Counted from the first letter of the stretch, positions 7,119 through 14,160 are shown. The stretch: DNA of 14,246 nucleotides from an uncultured Clostridia bacterium (GCA_946497265.1 CAMMKL010000027.1:1-14246), one strand, 5' to 3'. Numbers and translations: made by a program. The notes: generated by a model from the sequence alone, not told the origin.

Positions 7119-7733
7119 TTAAACCGCCTCCAGGTTCTGAAAAAAATGATAACAATGCGCGTACGCTTTTTGACGAAAAGCCTCTTTCTTTTCTTCGGTT
7201 AGTTCACCGCTTAACAGGTAACGTTCGCAATACAAAAATATGGGCGCGTAGTATTGAACCGCCAGATACGCGCTGTCGATGGAATGGATACATTGCTTTT
7301 CCATCAAAGCCGAAAATACTTTGCTTTGAAAGTTAAGCGGTTTCTCAAACATCCACTCATTGTACAGATTCGCCATTTCTGCGTTTTCATTATGTTCTAT
7401 TTGAAGCAGACGCATAAATTGGTTGCAAAAGTCGTTCATAAGGTAATCTTCAAAATAGATTCTAGAGATGGTTTCCCCTGCCAGGCCCATTTTTGCAAAG
7501 GGGTCGGCCATAGCATCTTCCAACTGCTGCATCTTTTCTGAAGAAATCGCAGCAAAGCGGACTTTTAGTTCCTCTAATATTGCTCGCTTGTTTTCAAAAT
7601 GATAATATATAGAGCTCTCACGGATATGCACTTCTTTACAAATGTCCCGAATTGACACACCTTGAAAGCCCCGTCGTGAAAACAAGCTTAACGATATAGA
7701 AAGAATGGTGTCCTTTGTACACGTTCCGGGCAT
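7119..7733 (-). CDS. TetR/AcrR-family transcriptional repressor
   Basis: The 204-residue protein has an N-terminal TetR helix-turn-helix, with SLFSRRGFQGVSIRDI followed by IRESSIYYHFENKRAIL (about residues 8-53). A C-terminal all-helical ligand and dimer domain without close recognisable relatives follows. The start ATG at 7731-7733 has GGAGGTG 4-5 nt upstream; the frame runs 7 codons further but those lie on top of the operator. It probably represses its own promoter, where two palindromes overlap the spacer and the start region, and thereby the coupled SDR gene. The inducer is unknown. Confidence 0.9.
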   Translation of the reverse strand: MPGTCTKDTILSISLSLFSRRGFQGVSIRDICKEVHIRESSIYYHFENKRAILEELKVRFAAISSEKMQQLEDAMADPFAKMGLAGETISRIYFEDYLMNDFCNQFMRLLQIEHNENAEMANLYNEWMFEKPLNFQSKVFSALMEKQCIHSIDSAYLAVQYYAPIFLYCERYLLSGELTEEKKEAFRQKAYAHCYHFFQNLEAV

Positions 7734-7747
7734 AATACACCTCCAAC

Positions 7748-7794
7748 CTAACAAATGTTAGATTTATTTTAACTAACATTCGTTAGATTGTCAA
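7748..7794 (-). promoter_or_regulatory. Promoter and twin TetR operators of the tetR-SDR operon
   Basis: On the minus strand the -35 is TTGACA (7789-7794), the spacer is 17 bp and the -10 is TAAAAT (7766-7771). Two related palindromes cover it: CTAACATTCGTTAG (7773-7786) fills the spacer, and CTAACAAATGTTAG (7748-7761) covers the start of transcription and lies just before the GGAGGTG site. Their centres are 25 bp apart. The arrangement fits autorepression by a TetR protein. Confidence 0.85.
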
Positions 7795-8058
7795 GGGGAA
7801 TCGATATGAATCATTCTGTGCATCATTATCCTTGCGGCAGCCGTGCGGCTGGCTTGGATTCATGACCCGCAGCTCATCGAGCAAGCTCTTTTTTCTAGCT
7901 GCAATTCATAGTGTTTTTTGAATGAGAAGCCCTATTATCATCAAAGCCCTTATTAAACGGGTCATTGGCGCCGTCCTTCTTAATCCTCTTATTCCCACCG
8001 GGTTACTTTCCCAAAAAGGGGTTACTGGATTCCTTCATAATCTTTTTTTCGCCAATGG
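7795..8058. other. Intergenic stretch between tetR promoter and MerR terminator, no gene recognised
   Basis: No convincing gene or RNA was found. A plus-strand frame of 19 codons begins at ATG 7806 after AAGGGGA but matches nothing. The stretch may be decayed sequence. Confidence 0.5.
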
Positions 8059-8093
8059 AAAAGGTTCCCGAAGAAATTCTTCGGGAACCTTTT
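8059..8093 (-). terminator. Strong hairpin terminator after the second MerR gene
   Basis: A perfect 16-bp stem pairs 8059-8074 with 8078-8093 around a 3-nt loop, starting 4 nt after the MerR stop codon. The minus-strand T-tract is short (TTTTCC), whereas the plus-strand side has TTTTTCCTTT. Position favours service to the minus-strand gene. Confidence 0.8.
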
Positions 8094-8097
8094 TCCT

Positions 8098-8829
8098 TTA
8101 GTTGCGGGAACAATATATATTGATTGCTTGCTGGATAAATTCAGCGGTGCCGGCTCCACCGACCTGATCAATGTTTTCTGTCATCCTTCCACCATCGGCA
8201 TACATCGTGCCAAGGGATTGAAGAATTTCCAGAGTACAGGTATAGTAGTTCTTAGTAATGAAGGCTTGCAGCTTTTTAACCAACTGCTGTGGCTGTTCCT
8301 CAGAGGGTTGTTTTGCCCGGATTAATCCAAACTCTTTCAATAGTTCCATCATTTCACCGGAGAGAAGCTGTTCCTCCTCTTTGGTTCGTTTTTTACTTTT
8401 CTGTTCGTACTCCTGATAAGCTTCTGTCCCACCCCAGGCCGCTTTGGCCTGTGCGGCATATTCGTCTATCTTTCTCGTGTCAAAAGCAGAAAAATCCAAT
8501 GTTTTCACCCCTATCATCTGAATTCCACGGGCCAAATCAATGAGATTTTCAAGGTGTTCTTTCCGGAGTCGAAGCAATTCGATCTGTTGCTTTAAGGCCT
8601 TATTTCGATCAAAGGAAGGACTCTCTAAAATCTTCTTGATTTCCTTCAGCGGAAATTGCAGCTCACGGAACAATAAAATACTCTGCAAGCGTTCCAAAGC
8701 CGCATCGTCATACAGCCGGTACCCTGATTCGGTGATCTGCGTCGGCTGCAGCAGGCCAATCGAATCATAATAATGCAGTGTGCGTATACTCACACCGGTC
8801 AGAATGCTTACTTCTTTTACAGTTCGCAC
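8098..8829 (-). CDS. MerR-family regulator with TipAS antibiotic-recognition domain
   Basis: This 243-residue protein has the TipAL/Mta layout. Residues 1-70 are the MerR winged helix (VKEVSILTGVSIRTLHYYD, ESGYRLYDDAAL), about 75-105 the coiled-coil helix, and about 125-243 the TipAS domain (AAWGGTEAYQEYEQKSKKRT, then YYTCTLEILQSLGTMY). Cys198 in YYTC sits where, from memory, the covalent thiopeptide-binding cysteine of TipAL lies. I start at GTG 8827-8829 because GGGAGGAGG lies about 8 nt upstream and MerR proteins begin at this point; the frame remains open to 8871 but that part overlaps the promoter. It lies 54 bp after the sensor kinase on the same strand and also has its own MerR-type promoter, so it may be both autoactivated and read through from the two-component genes. 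Confidence 0.92.
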   Translation of the reverse strand: MRTVKEVSILTGVSIRTLHYYDSIGLLQPTQITESGYRLYDDAALERLQSILLFRELQFPLKEIKKILESPSFDRNKALKQQIELLRLRKEHLENLIDLARGIQMIGVKTLDFSAFDTRKIDEYAAQAKAAWGGTEAYQEYEQKSKKRTKEEEQLLSGEMMELLKEFGLIRAKQPSEEQPQQLVKKLQAFITKNYYTCTLEILQSLGTMYADGGRMTENIDQVGGAGTAEFIQQAINIYCSRN

Positions 8830-8856
8830 GATACTTTCCTCCTCCCGTGTGATATC

Positions 8857-8887
8857 AGTATAAAGCATCACGTTACGTCAAAGTCAA
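8857..8887 (-). promoter_or_regulatory. MerR-type promoter/operator (19-bp spacer) of the second MerR gene
   Basis: On the minus strand the -35 is TTGACT (8882-8887), the -10 is TATACT (8857-8862) and the spacer is 19 bp containing TTGACGTAACGTGATGC. Compared with the element at 2347-2377, 23 of 31 positions match, including TGACGTA-CGT and the following AT. The -35 overlaps the TGA stop codon of the kinase gene. The leader would be about 20 nt. Confidence 0.8.
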
Positions 8888-10293
8888 ACCCTTTTTTCAT
8901 TATAATTTATAATAGGAAAACGCAGTTCTACCAAAAATCCGCCAAGAGCGCTGTGGTCAAACAGGACGCTTCCGTGGTGTGCTTTCACAATCTGCTGGAC
9001 GATCAAAAGCCCCAGGCCGTGCCGTGGTTCTGCCGTACCGTTGTCGCTCATCATATAATGCGGGGTATTCCTCAGCTTATCCAACTGCCCGTCGGCTAGT
9101 CCTACTCCGTCGTCCTCCACAATGACGAAGCATTCTTTCCCTTCTGTCCGAATCCCTATGGTAATGTGGCATCCATCCGGGTTATGGGACTGGGCGTTGT
9201 TCAGCAAATTATTGACAGCACGGCACAGCAGATCCTTATCCCCCTCCATCATACAGGCGGCCAGCCCCTCCGGGATTTTACACTCCAACGGATAGCTCCC
9301 ATTTAAATCTGCATTGATAAACTCAGCTGCGCACTGCCTTACCGTCGCCACCAGATTCACCGGCTCCAAACCAAGCGGTTGCATGTTGTATTCCAGCTTA
9401 GACGCCAAATTCAAGTCGTTGACCAGATTTTTCATCCTGAGGCTTTGCCGCCGGATAATGGATGCTTTCCTCCGGTTATCGTCCGATAAGCCCGGAGCTT
9501 TTTCCAACTGTCCGGCATATCCCATCACCATGGAAAGAGGGGTACGGATATCGTGGGAGACGCCGGAAATCCAATTTGCTCTGGCACTTTCCTTTTTTCT
9601 GAGCTCCCGCTCCTGCCGCTTCAATTTTTCCGATACCCGGTTGATGGCGGATGCCAAATCGGATAAAAGCCCCTTTTCCTTAATATAGACCTCTTTCCCT
9701 TCCGGTAGCCCTTCAATCCCTGCAATAATCGGTCTAATCGATCTAAGCACGCCACTGATAGAAATGAAATAGATGAGGATAACTACCAGGAGGTTGACCC
9801 CTATAAAGAGCAATAACGTATAAGGCAAATGGGAAATCATCGTATAATCGAATGTTGGCCACATATGTTTCCAGTACATATCTTTGGGGTGTCCCATAAT
9901 GATCAAATCATTTCCCCGGGCCGCGGTGGTGGTAGGATAATCCGCAAGGTAGCCCCGGGTGTAATAGGAAATATCCGCCGCCGAATAATGAAGCGGAACG
10001 CCGTCCGGGAGATTTTCGCTGTGCCATATCACATCACCGGTTTGATCTTCAATCAGAATTGCCCAGGCTTTTCTCTGCTCCAGGATCTTTTGCCCTTCTT
10101 GGGATAGGGTATATCCGGATTCTGTTCCTTTGAGTTCCGTCCCAATTTGCTCTGCCGCCTGCCATCCGCCCGCATTCGAGGCTCCCCGGAAAGATACCAA
10201 TATCAACAGTACAACATTGAGCGCAAATATTCCAACCACCGACAAAAGCAATATCTTTACAAAACGCCGGATTAATTTGAGCGTACTTTTCAT
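8884..10293 (-). CDS. Membrane sensor histidine kinase of an OmpR-type two-component system
   Basis: The 469-residue kinase has a first membrane segment (about 12-34), an extracytoplasmic domain of roughly 120 residues (36-155) and a second membrane segment (about 157-180). A linker follows, then the phospho-acceptor His247 in SGVSHDIRTPLS and an ATPase domain with N-box NNLLNN (361-366), G1 DDGVGL (394-399) and G2 GLGLLIV (426-432). The ATG at 10291-10293 overlaps the regulator's TGA (ATGA), with GGAGG 7 nt upstream. The large external domain distinguishes it from intramembrane-sensing BceS-type kinases and is closer to lantibiotic-sensing kinases such as NisK/SpaK/CprK in general plan. The signal is inferred, from the divergent LanFEG-like genes, to be a cationic or lantibiotic peptide. 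Confidence 0.94.
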   Translation of the reverse strand: MKSTLKLIRRFVKILLLSVVGIFALNVVLLILVSFRGASNAGGWQAAEQIGTELKGTESGYTLSQEGQKILEQRKAWAILIEDQTGDVIWHSENLPDGVPLHYSAADISYYTRGYLADYPTTTAARGNDLIIMGHPKDMYWKHMWPTFDYTMISHLPYTLLLFIGVNLLVVILIYFISISGVLRSIRPIIAGIEGLPEGKEVYIKEKGLLSDLASAINRVSEKLKRQERELRKKESARANWISGVSHDIRTPLSMVMGYAGQLEKAPGLSDDNRRKASIIRRQSLRMKNLVNDLNLASKLEYNMQPLGLEPVNLVATVRQCAAEFINADLNGSYPLECKIPEGLAACMMEGDKDLLCRAVNNLLNNAQSHNPDGCHITIGIRTEGKECFVIVEDDGVGLADGQLDKLRNTPHYMMSDNGTAEPRHGLGLLIVQQIVKAHHGSVLFDHSALGGFLVELRFPIINYNEKRV

Positions 10294-10997
10294 CGCTTAT
10301 CCTCCACGATCAGCTTATACCCTAATCCTTTGACCGTAATCAGGGACATTGGTTTGGAGGGGTTTTCTTCAATTTTTTCCCGTATCCTGCGGATATGGGC
10401 CATCAAACTATTCTCATACCCAAACGGGTTATTGCCCCAGGCCGCCTCACATAGCTGGTCTATGGTCACAATCCGCCCGGCGTTCCGGTAAAGAGCCTGT
10501 AATATTGCAAACTCTTTGGCGGTCAGAGGCAGATACTCCCCACCCTTTACAACTTCCGCCCGTGAAAAATCAATCCGGCACCCAGCAAGCTGCACCAACG
10601 GGTTTTCCCCTTTATAATACCTGCGCAGGGTGATGCCGATCCGCAAAAGCAGTTCCTTGTCGAAAAAAGGCTTCACCATATAGTCGTCAGCGCCCAAGCC
10701 CAGGCCCCGGATTTTGTCTTCGTCCTCCCCGCGGGCCGTCAGGAACAGTACCGGCATTTCCGTAAACTCCCGCAGCTGTTCAAAAAGAGAAAAGCCATTT
10801 CCATCCGGCAGCATAACATCCAAAACAGCTAAATCCGGATTCCATTCTTTCGCAACAGAAAGCGCCTGCATTACCGTACCGGCTGTTCTAATTTGCGTAT
10901 AGCCATCCTCCCGCAAGAAATCTGTTATCATTGCAAGTATCTCCTGCTCGTCATCGACGAGTAGGATTTTTTTCTGTTTTAAATATCGATAGTCCAT
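10290..10997 (-). CDS. OmpR/PhoB-family response regulator
   Basis: This 235-residue cytosolic regulator has a receiver domain with acidic pocket VDDE (about 14-17), phospho-acceptor Asp60 (LAVLDVMLPDG), Thr87 and Lys109 (MVKP), then a winged-helix DNA-binding domain (about 130-233; LPLTAKEFAILQAL ... VTVKGLGYKL type). The start is ATG 10995-10997, with GGAGG 8 nt upstream. The frame continues open to 11099, but that stretch contains the promoter and lacks family sequence. It overlaps the kinase gene by four bases. It probably binds the 11-bp direct repeats before the divergent ABC operon. Confidence 0.94.
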   Translation of the reverse strand: MDYRYLKQKKILLVDDEQEILAMITDFLREDGYTQIRTAGTVMQALSVAKEWNPDLAVLDVMLPDGNGFSLFEQLREFTEMPVLFLTARGEDEDKIRGLGLGADDYMVKPFFDKELLLRIGITLRRYYKGENPLVQLAGCRIDFSRAEVVKGGEYLPLTAKEFAILQALYRNAGRIVTIDQLCEAAWGNNPFGYENSLMAHIRRIREKIEENPSKPMSLITVKGLGYKLIVEDKR

Positions 10998-11018
10998 TTT
11001 CCGTTCCTCCTGTCTCCT

Positions 11019-11027
11019 ATTATAGCA
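11019..11027 (-). promoter_or_regulatory. Extended -10 promoter of the two-component operon
   Basis: On the minus strand the sequence reads TGCTATAAT, a perfect -10 with the TGn extension. No recognisable -35 lies 16-18 bp upstream, as is usual for extended -10 promoters. Transcription would begin near 11012, immediately before the GGAGG site at 11006-11010. Confidence 0.6.
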
Positions 11028-11075
11028 TAAAAATAATAATCCCTCAGCTCTGGAATCCAAATGTAAAGGAAATGT

Positions 11076-11116
11076 AAGGTTGCGGCAAGGTTCGCACAAG
11101 GTTCGCCGTTTATACT
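11076..11116 (+). promoter_or_regulatory. Activator-dependent promoter of the immunity ABC operon with three 11-bp direct repeats
   Basis: AAGGTT occurs at 11076-11081, 11087-11092 and 11098-11103, exactly 11 bp apart and therefore on one DNA face. The second copy lies where the -35 would be, 18 bp before TATACT (11111-11116); there is no TTGACA-like -35. OmpR-family regulators bind tandem direct repeats at this period, so the response regulator encoded divergently is the obvious candidate activator. Confidence 0.7.
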
Positions 11117-11147
11117 GATAGCATCACAGGAAAGGAGTTCAGAGAAC

Positions 11148-11903
11148 ATGAACATCATCGAAACCAATCAATTAACAAAATCCTATGGGGACTTTACAGC
11201 GGTTTCCCGATTGAACCTTCACATCCGAAAAGGCAGTGTCTACGGCTTTCTCGGTCCTAACGGAGCCGGAAAATCCACCACCATGAAAATGTTTTTAGGG
11301 CTAACGCGCCCCACAGAAGGCGGCTTCCAAATCGACGGAAAAACCTATCCAGGCGATCGGGTAGCTATTTTAAAAGAAATTGGCTCTTTTATTGAAGCGC
11401 CTGCTTTTTATGGAAATCTGACCGGGGAAGAAAATCTGGATATCATCCGCAAAATTCTAGGCTTACCGAAAAGCAGTGTTTCCGATGCGTTGGAGTTGGT
11501 CGGCCTGGCCCCATTTCGCAAACGGTTGGCTAAAAAATATTCCCTTGGTATGAAACAGCGATTGGGCCTGGCCGGCGCCCTCATTGGCCGGCCGCCAATC
11601 CTGATCCTGGATGAACCAACCAATGGGCTTGACCCAGTGGGTATCCACGAGATCCGCACGCTGATCAAATCCCTCCCCCAGCAGTTTGACTGCACGGTGC
11701 TCGTCTCCTCCCACCTGCTCCCGGAAGTGGAACTGATGGCAGACGATATTGGAATCCTTAACCACGGGCGCCTGTTGTTCGAAGGAACCCTGGAAGATTT
11801 AAAAACCAGCGCGAAAACCGCCGGATTCCCTACTGACAATCTAGAGGACACCTTCCTTGCCATGATCGACGAAGACAACCGAAAGAGAGGCGGAGCAAGA
11901 TGA
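11148..11903 (+). CDS. Lantibiotic-immunity type ABC transporter ATP-binding protein (LanF/CprA-like)
   Basis: The 251-residue ATPase drives removal of peptide antibiotics from the membrane together with the two following permeases. Walker A is GPNGAGKST (36-44), the signature is SLGMKQ (132-137), Walker B is ILILDEP (151-157) and the H-loop His is 189. Where normal ABC ATPases have a Q-loop, this one reads IGSFIEAPAFY with Glu83, the E-loop that marks LanF-type lantibiotic immunity ATPases. The start ATG at 11148 follows AGGAG by about 10 nt. It overlaps the first permease (ATGA). Its promoter carries repeats for the adjacent OmpR-type regulator. Closest general match: CprA, SpaF, NukF and BcrA-like proteins. 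Confidence 0.92.
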   Translation: MNIIETNQLTKSYGDFTAVSRLNLHIRKGSVYGFLGPNGAGKSTTMKMFLGLTRPTEGGFQIDGKTYPGDRVAILKEIGSFIEAPAFYGNLTGEENLDIIRKILGLPKSSVSDALELVGLAPFRKRLAKKYSLGMKQRLGLAGALIGRPPILILDEPTNGLDPVGIHEIRTLIKSLPQQFDCTVLVSSHLLPEVELMADDIGILNHGRLLFEGTLEDLKTSAKTAGFPTDNLEDTFLAMIDEDNRKRGGAR

Positions 11904-12625
11904 CCTTGGGAATAGAAACAAAAAAACTGAAGCGGACCGGTTATCTGCCCGCTTTTCTGGGCGGCGGGCTGCTGGCGGCAGCCTTTCCGCTGGTGAATAT
12001 GCTGGTCCGTTCCGAAACCTTTGTCTCTCTGCCGGGAGACCCGTTCCAAATCCTGATGGACGCCAATTGGCAGATGATGGCAATGCTGAATATCCTGATT
12101 TCCATCTGCGGCGCGTGCATGATGTACCATACGGAGTATGCGGACAACGGCGCGCAGAAAATGGATGTGCTGCCCGTACGTACAGGAAACCTGTTTTTGG
12201 GGAAATTTGTGATTGCCGTACTGGTTTTGGCGGCGATGGTTGCTATGGAAACCGCCGTACTGGCCGGTTGCGCTTTATATTGGTTCCCGGCTTATGAGCT
12301 AACTATGCCGGATCTTATAAAACAGGCAGGCTTTCAGTGGTTTGTTACGCTCCCCACCGTGATGCTGATGCTGGTTATCGCCTCTGCCTGTAAAAATATG
12401 TGGGTTTCCCTGGGGATCGGTGCGATCTTGGTGTTTACCCTTACCATATTCCCACAAGATAATCTGGTACTAAGCCTGTTCCCATTCAGTAGCCCGTATC
12501 AGCTCTTTGCTGTAGCCAAACAGAACAGCAGCATACCATTATTCTTGGGCGTCTGTGCGGCCGAGACGGTGTTATTTGGCCTTATAGAACTTATTCTCCA
12601 AAAAACCAGGAGGTGCGTTGCATGA
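11900..12625 (+). CDS. Lantibiotic-immunity ABC permease, MutE/EpiE-like subunit
   Basis: The 241-residue membrane protein has about six hydrophobic segments and the family-typical early region in which a polar MMYHTEYADNGAQKMDVLPVR-type segment (about 73-94) follows the second membrane helix. It starts in the ATPase stop codon (ATGA) and its own stop overlaps the next permease start in the same way. Two non-identical permeases plus one ATPase is the LanFEG plan; the pair probably forms a heterodimer that expels peptide antibiotic from the outer leaflet. Assignment as the E-type subunit rests on gene order and overall appearance. Confidence 0.85.
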   Translation: MTLGIETKKLKRTGYLPAFLGGGLLAAAFPLVNMLVRSETFVSLPGDPFQILMDANWQMMAMLNILISICGACMMYHTEYADNGAQKMDVLPVRTGNLFLGKFVIAVLVLAAMVAMETAVLAGCALYWFPAYELTMPDLIKQAGFQWFVTLPTVMLMLVIASACKNMWVSLGIGAILVFTLTIFPQDNLVLSLFPFSSPYQLFAVAKQNSSIPLFLGVCAAETVLFGLIELILQKTRRCVA

Positions 12626-13395
12626 ATTTTTGTTCTTTCATCGGCGTGGAATTGAAGAAGATACGCCGGTCCAAAATCCTGCTGATTTTGTTGATTCCAG
12701 TTATCGTTATGTGGATTCCCAGTATTGTAAATTCCCAGATGATTTTTGATACACGAGGGATCTCGATCACGCCGGAAAACAATTTCTTTATCCAAGGCTT
12801 TATGGGGATGGTCTGGTTCATGATTCCTGCATCCCTGGTTGTCTGTACCGTGTTGCTAACCCAAACCGAACGGTCCAACAAAGGGATTCTGAAAATGCTG
12901 TCTCTGCCGGTAAATACTACAAAGCTGTGCCTTGCCAAATTTACAGTGCTGGTACTGCTGTCTTTGGTTCAGATGGCAATGGCGATTGGTGCATATTACA
13001 TCAGTGCGGCAATCGCTTCTCAACTGCTGGGTTACCACTTGATGCTGGAACCGCTTTATACCTGCCGGGTTGTTTTCGGCATTTACGCCGGGGCAATCCC
13101 TATGGCGGCGGTATTCTGGATGATCGCCAACCTTATCCAGACTCCGGTTTTTTCCGTGGGGATTGGGCTTGCTTCCATTGTACCATCCGTCTTGATGATC
13201 AACACTAAAATTTGGTTTGCCTATCCCATGAGCTATCCGTTTTATTTACTAATGGTAGAATACGGAAAAGCCGCCGAAGGGGTTTACGAAACGCAAATCG
13301 CCTGGCTGCCCTGGTTACCGGTAGCCTTTGGAATTACTGTAGCCGCGCTTGCCGTCGCCTGTGTGCGGTTCGGTGCGGCTGAAAGGAGAGCATAA
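12622..13395 (+). CDS. Lantibiotic-immunity ABC permease, MutG/SpaG-like subunit
   Basis: This 257-residue protein has about six membrane helices; it opens MNFCSFIGVELKKIRRSKI, the usual ABC-2 permease start in which a short amphipathic stretch leads into the first helix. I use ATG 12622 (AGGAGG 8 nt upstream, ATGA overlap with the preceding gene) rather than the in-frame GTG at 12613, which overlaps that ribosome site. It is the third gene of the transporter operon, consistent with LanG/CprC. No truncation is visible. Confidence 0.87.
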   Translation: MNFCSFIGVELKKIRRSKILLILLIPVIVMWIPSIVNSQMIFDTRGISITPENNFFIQGFMGMVWFMIPASLVVCTVLLTQTERSNKGILKMLSLPVNTTKLCLAKFTVLVLLSLVQMAMAIGAYYISAAIASQLLGYHLMLEPLYTCRVVFGIYAGAIPMAAVFWMIANLIQTPVFSVGIGLASIVPSVLMINTKIWFAYPMSYPFYLLMVEYGKAAEGVYETQIAWLPWLPVAFGITVAALAVACVRFGAAERRA

Positions 13396-13397
13396 CA

Positions 13398-13679
13398 ATG
13401 AAGAATAAGATTTGTACGACTATAGCCACGCTTATGCTGTTTATCCCGTGGACGATTTTTCCTTTACGTACTTTTGATTGGGCACTGGAATCTCCGGTGG
13501 CAGAGATCATGGTTTACAGCTACGCCGCGTTTATGATTTTTTCCGGCGTTTTTTCCATCTTATCCTACACCAGGGGAAAAGTAAAAAACAAATGGATGCA
13601 ATTCTGCACGGTTATCAATGGAATCTATGCGGTCGGCGCCGTTGCGATTGTAGCTATGGGTATTTCCAATTCGTTTTAA
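13398..13679 (+). CDS. Small membrane protein of unknown function in the immunity operon
   Basis: The 93-residue protein has three hydrophobic segments: about 5-22, 34-58 and 70-90. A basic loop (TRGKVKNKW, 58-66) lies between the second and third. It starts 2 nt after the permease stop with AAAGGAG 9 nt upstream, so it belongs to the same operon. I recognise no family. It could be an accessory lipoprotein-like or transporter-assisting protein, but there is no signal-peptidase II cysteine box, so not a LanI lipoprotein. Being last gene and tightly spaced makes it a credible, real gene. Confidence 0.75.
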   Translation: MKNKICTTIATLMLFIPWTIFPLRTFDWALESPVAEIMVYSYAAFMIFSGVFSILSYTRGKVKNKWMQFCTVINGIYAVGAVAIVAMGISNSF

Positions 13680-14067
13680 TCGCAAGGCAATCAGAATGGA
13701 ACCGGTAACGAAAGGCACAGCTTGATAACCCCCTTAACTTCTTTGAAGCCGAACGACATCCATCTCTGCACCAGCTCAGAGTAGATGTGTAAGCGTTTAC
13801 CTTTGGAGGGCCGGTCGAAATCGTACCGGGATAGTACAACACCCCATCTGTGAAACGGCAAGATATCCAAAATCACGAATGGGGTGTTGTCTTACGCAAA
13901 AATAAGCATTCGGAATCAAGAAAACGTAATTGTCAGGGAAACAAAGGGCACAAAGCAAAAGCTGCCTAAAAAAGTTTCAGTAGATCCACGGGCAGAAAAG
14001 CGGCGGCGACCTGTTTTTATCGTATTTCCGGCTACAGAACCTACCATTTTTTCATCCATCTAAAAGA
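13680..14067. other. Non-coding stretch between the immunity operon and rplL terminator
   Basis: No confident gene and no standard terminator for the upstream operon are visible. It holds a long inverted repeat (13836-13890). A minus-strand open frame (13691-13876, 61 codons from a GTG) has protein-like composition (SKGKRLHIYSELVQRWM, FGFKEVKGV) but no ribosome site and no recognised family. It may be a remnant of a longer gene. Confidence 0.5.
13836..13890. repeat. Inverted repeat, 12-bp arms
   Basis: ACAACACCCCAT (13836-13847) is perfectly complementary to ATGGGGTGTTGT (13879-13890), with a 31-bp interior. No T-tract follows on either side, so it is not a standard terminator. It could be a cruciform, a protein site, or the ends of a tiny decayed element; no flanking duplication was seen. 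Confidence 0.7.
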
Positions 14068-14093
14068 AAAAGGCCACCTTTCGGTGGCCTTTT
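14068..14093 (-). terminator. Rho-independent terminator of the rplL operon
   Basis: The 11-bp stem pairs AAAAGGCCACC (14068-14078) with 14083-14093 around a 4-nt loop. On the minus strand it is followed by TTTTTCTTTTAG, a good T-tract, 67 bp after the rplL stop. On the plus strand the tract is weaker (TTTTGG) but may also stop transcripts from the immunity operon. Confidence 0.92.
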
Positions 14094-14160
14094 GGAGCAC
14101 TTTAGATCGGCTTGTTACCACAGCCGATGCTGTTCGGACACTATGTTGCAGAAAGCTAAA

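Noticed and set aside
7806..7865. Nineteen-codon plus-strand frame after AAGGGGA
   Set aside because: It has no recognisable sequence or conservation evidence, and short frames of this size are expected by chance.
10998..11099. Longer response-regulator start reaching 11099
   Set aside because: The stretch contains the extended -10 promoter and AAGGTT repeats and encodes no receiver-domain sequence; GGAGG precedes ATG 10995-10997.
11408..12130. Long minus-strand frame opposite the LanF-like ATPase and first permease
   Set aside because: It is antisense to two genes with complete functional motifs and its translation shows no family features.
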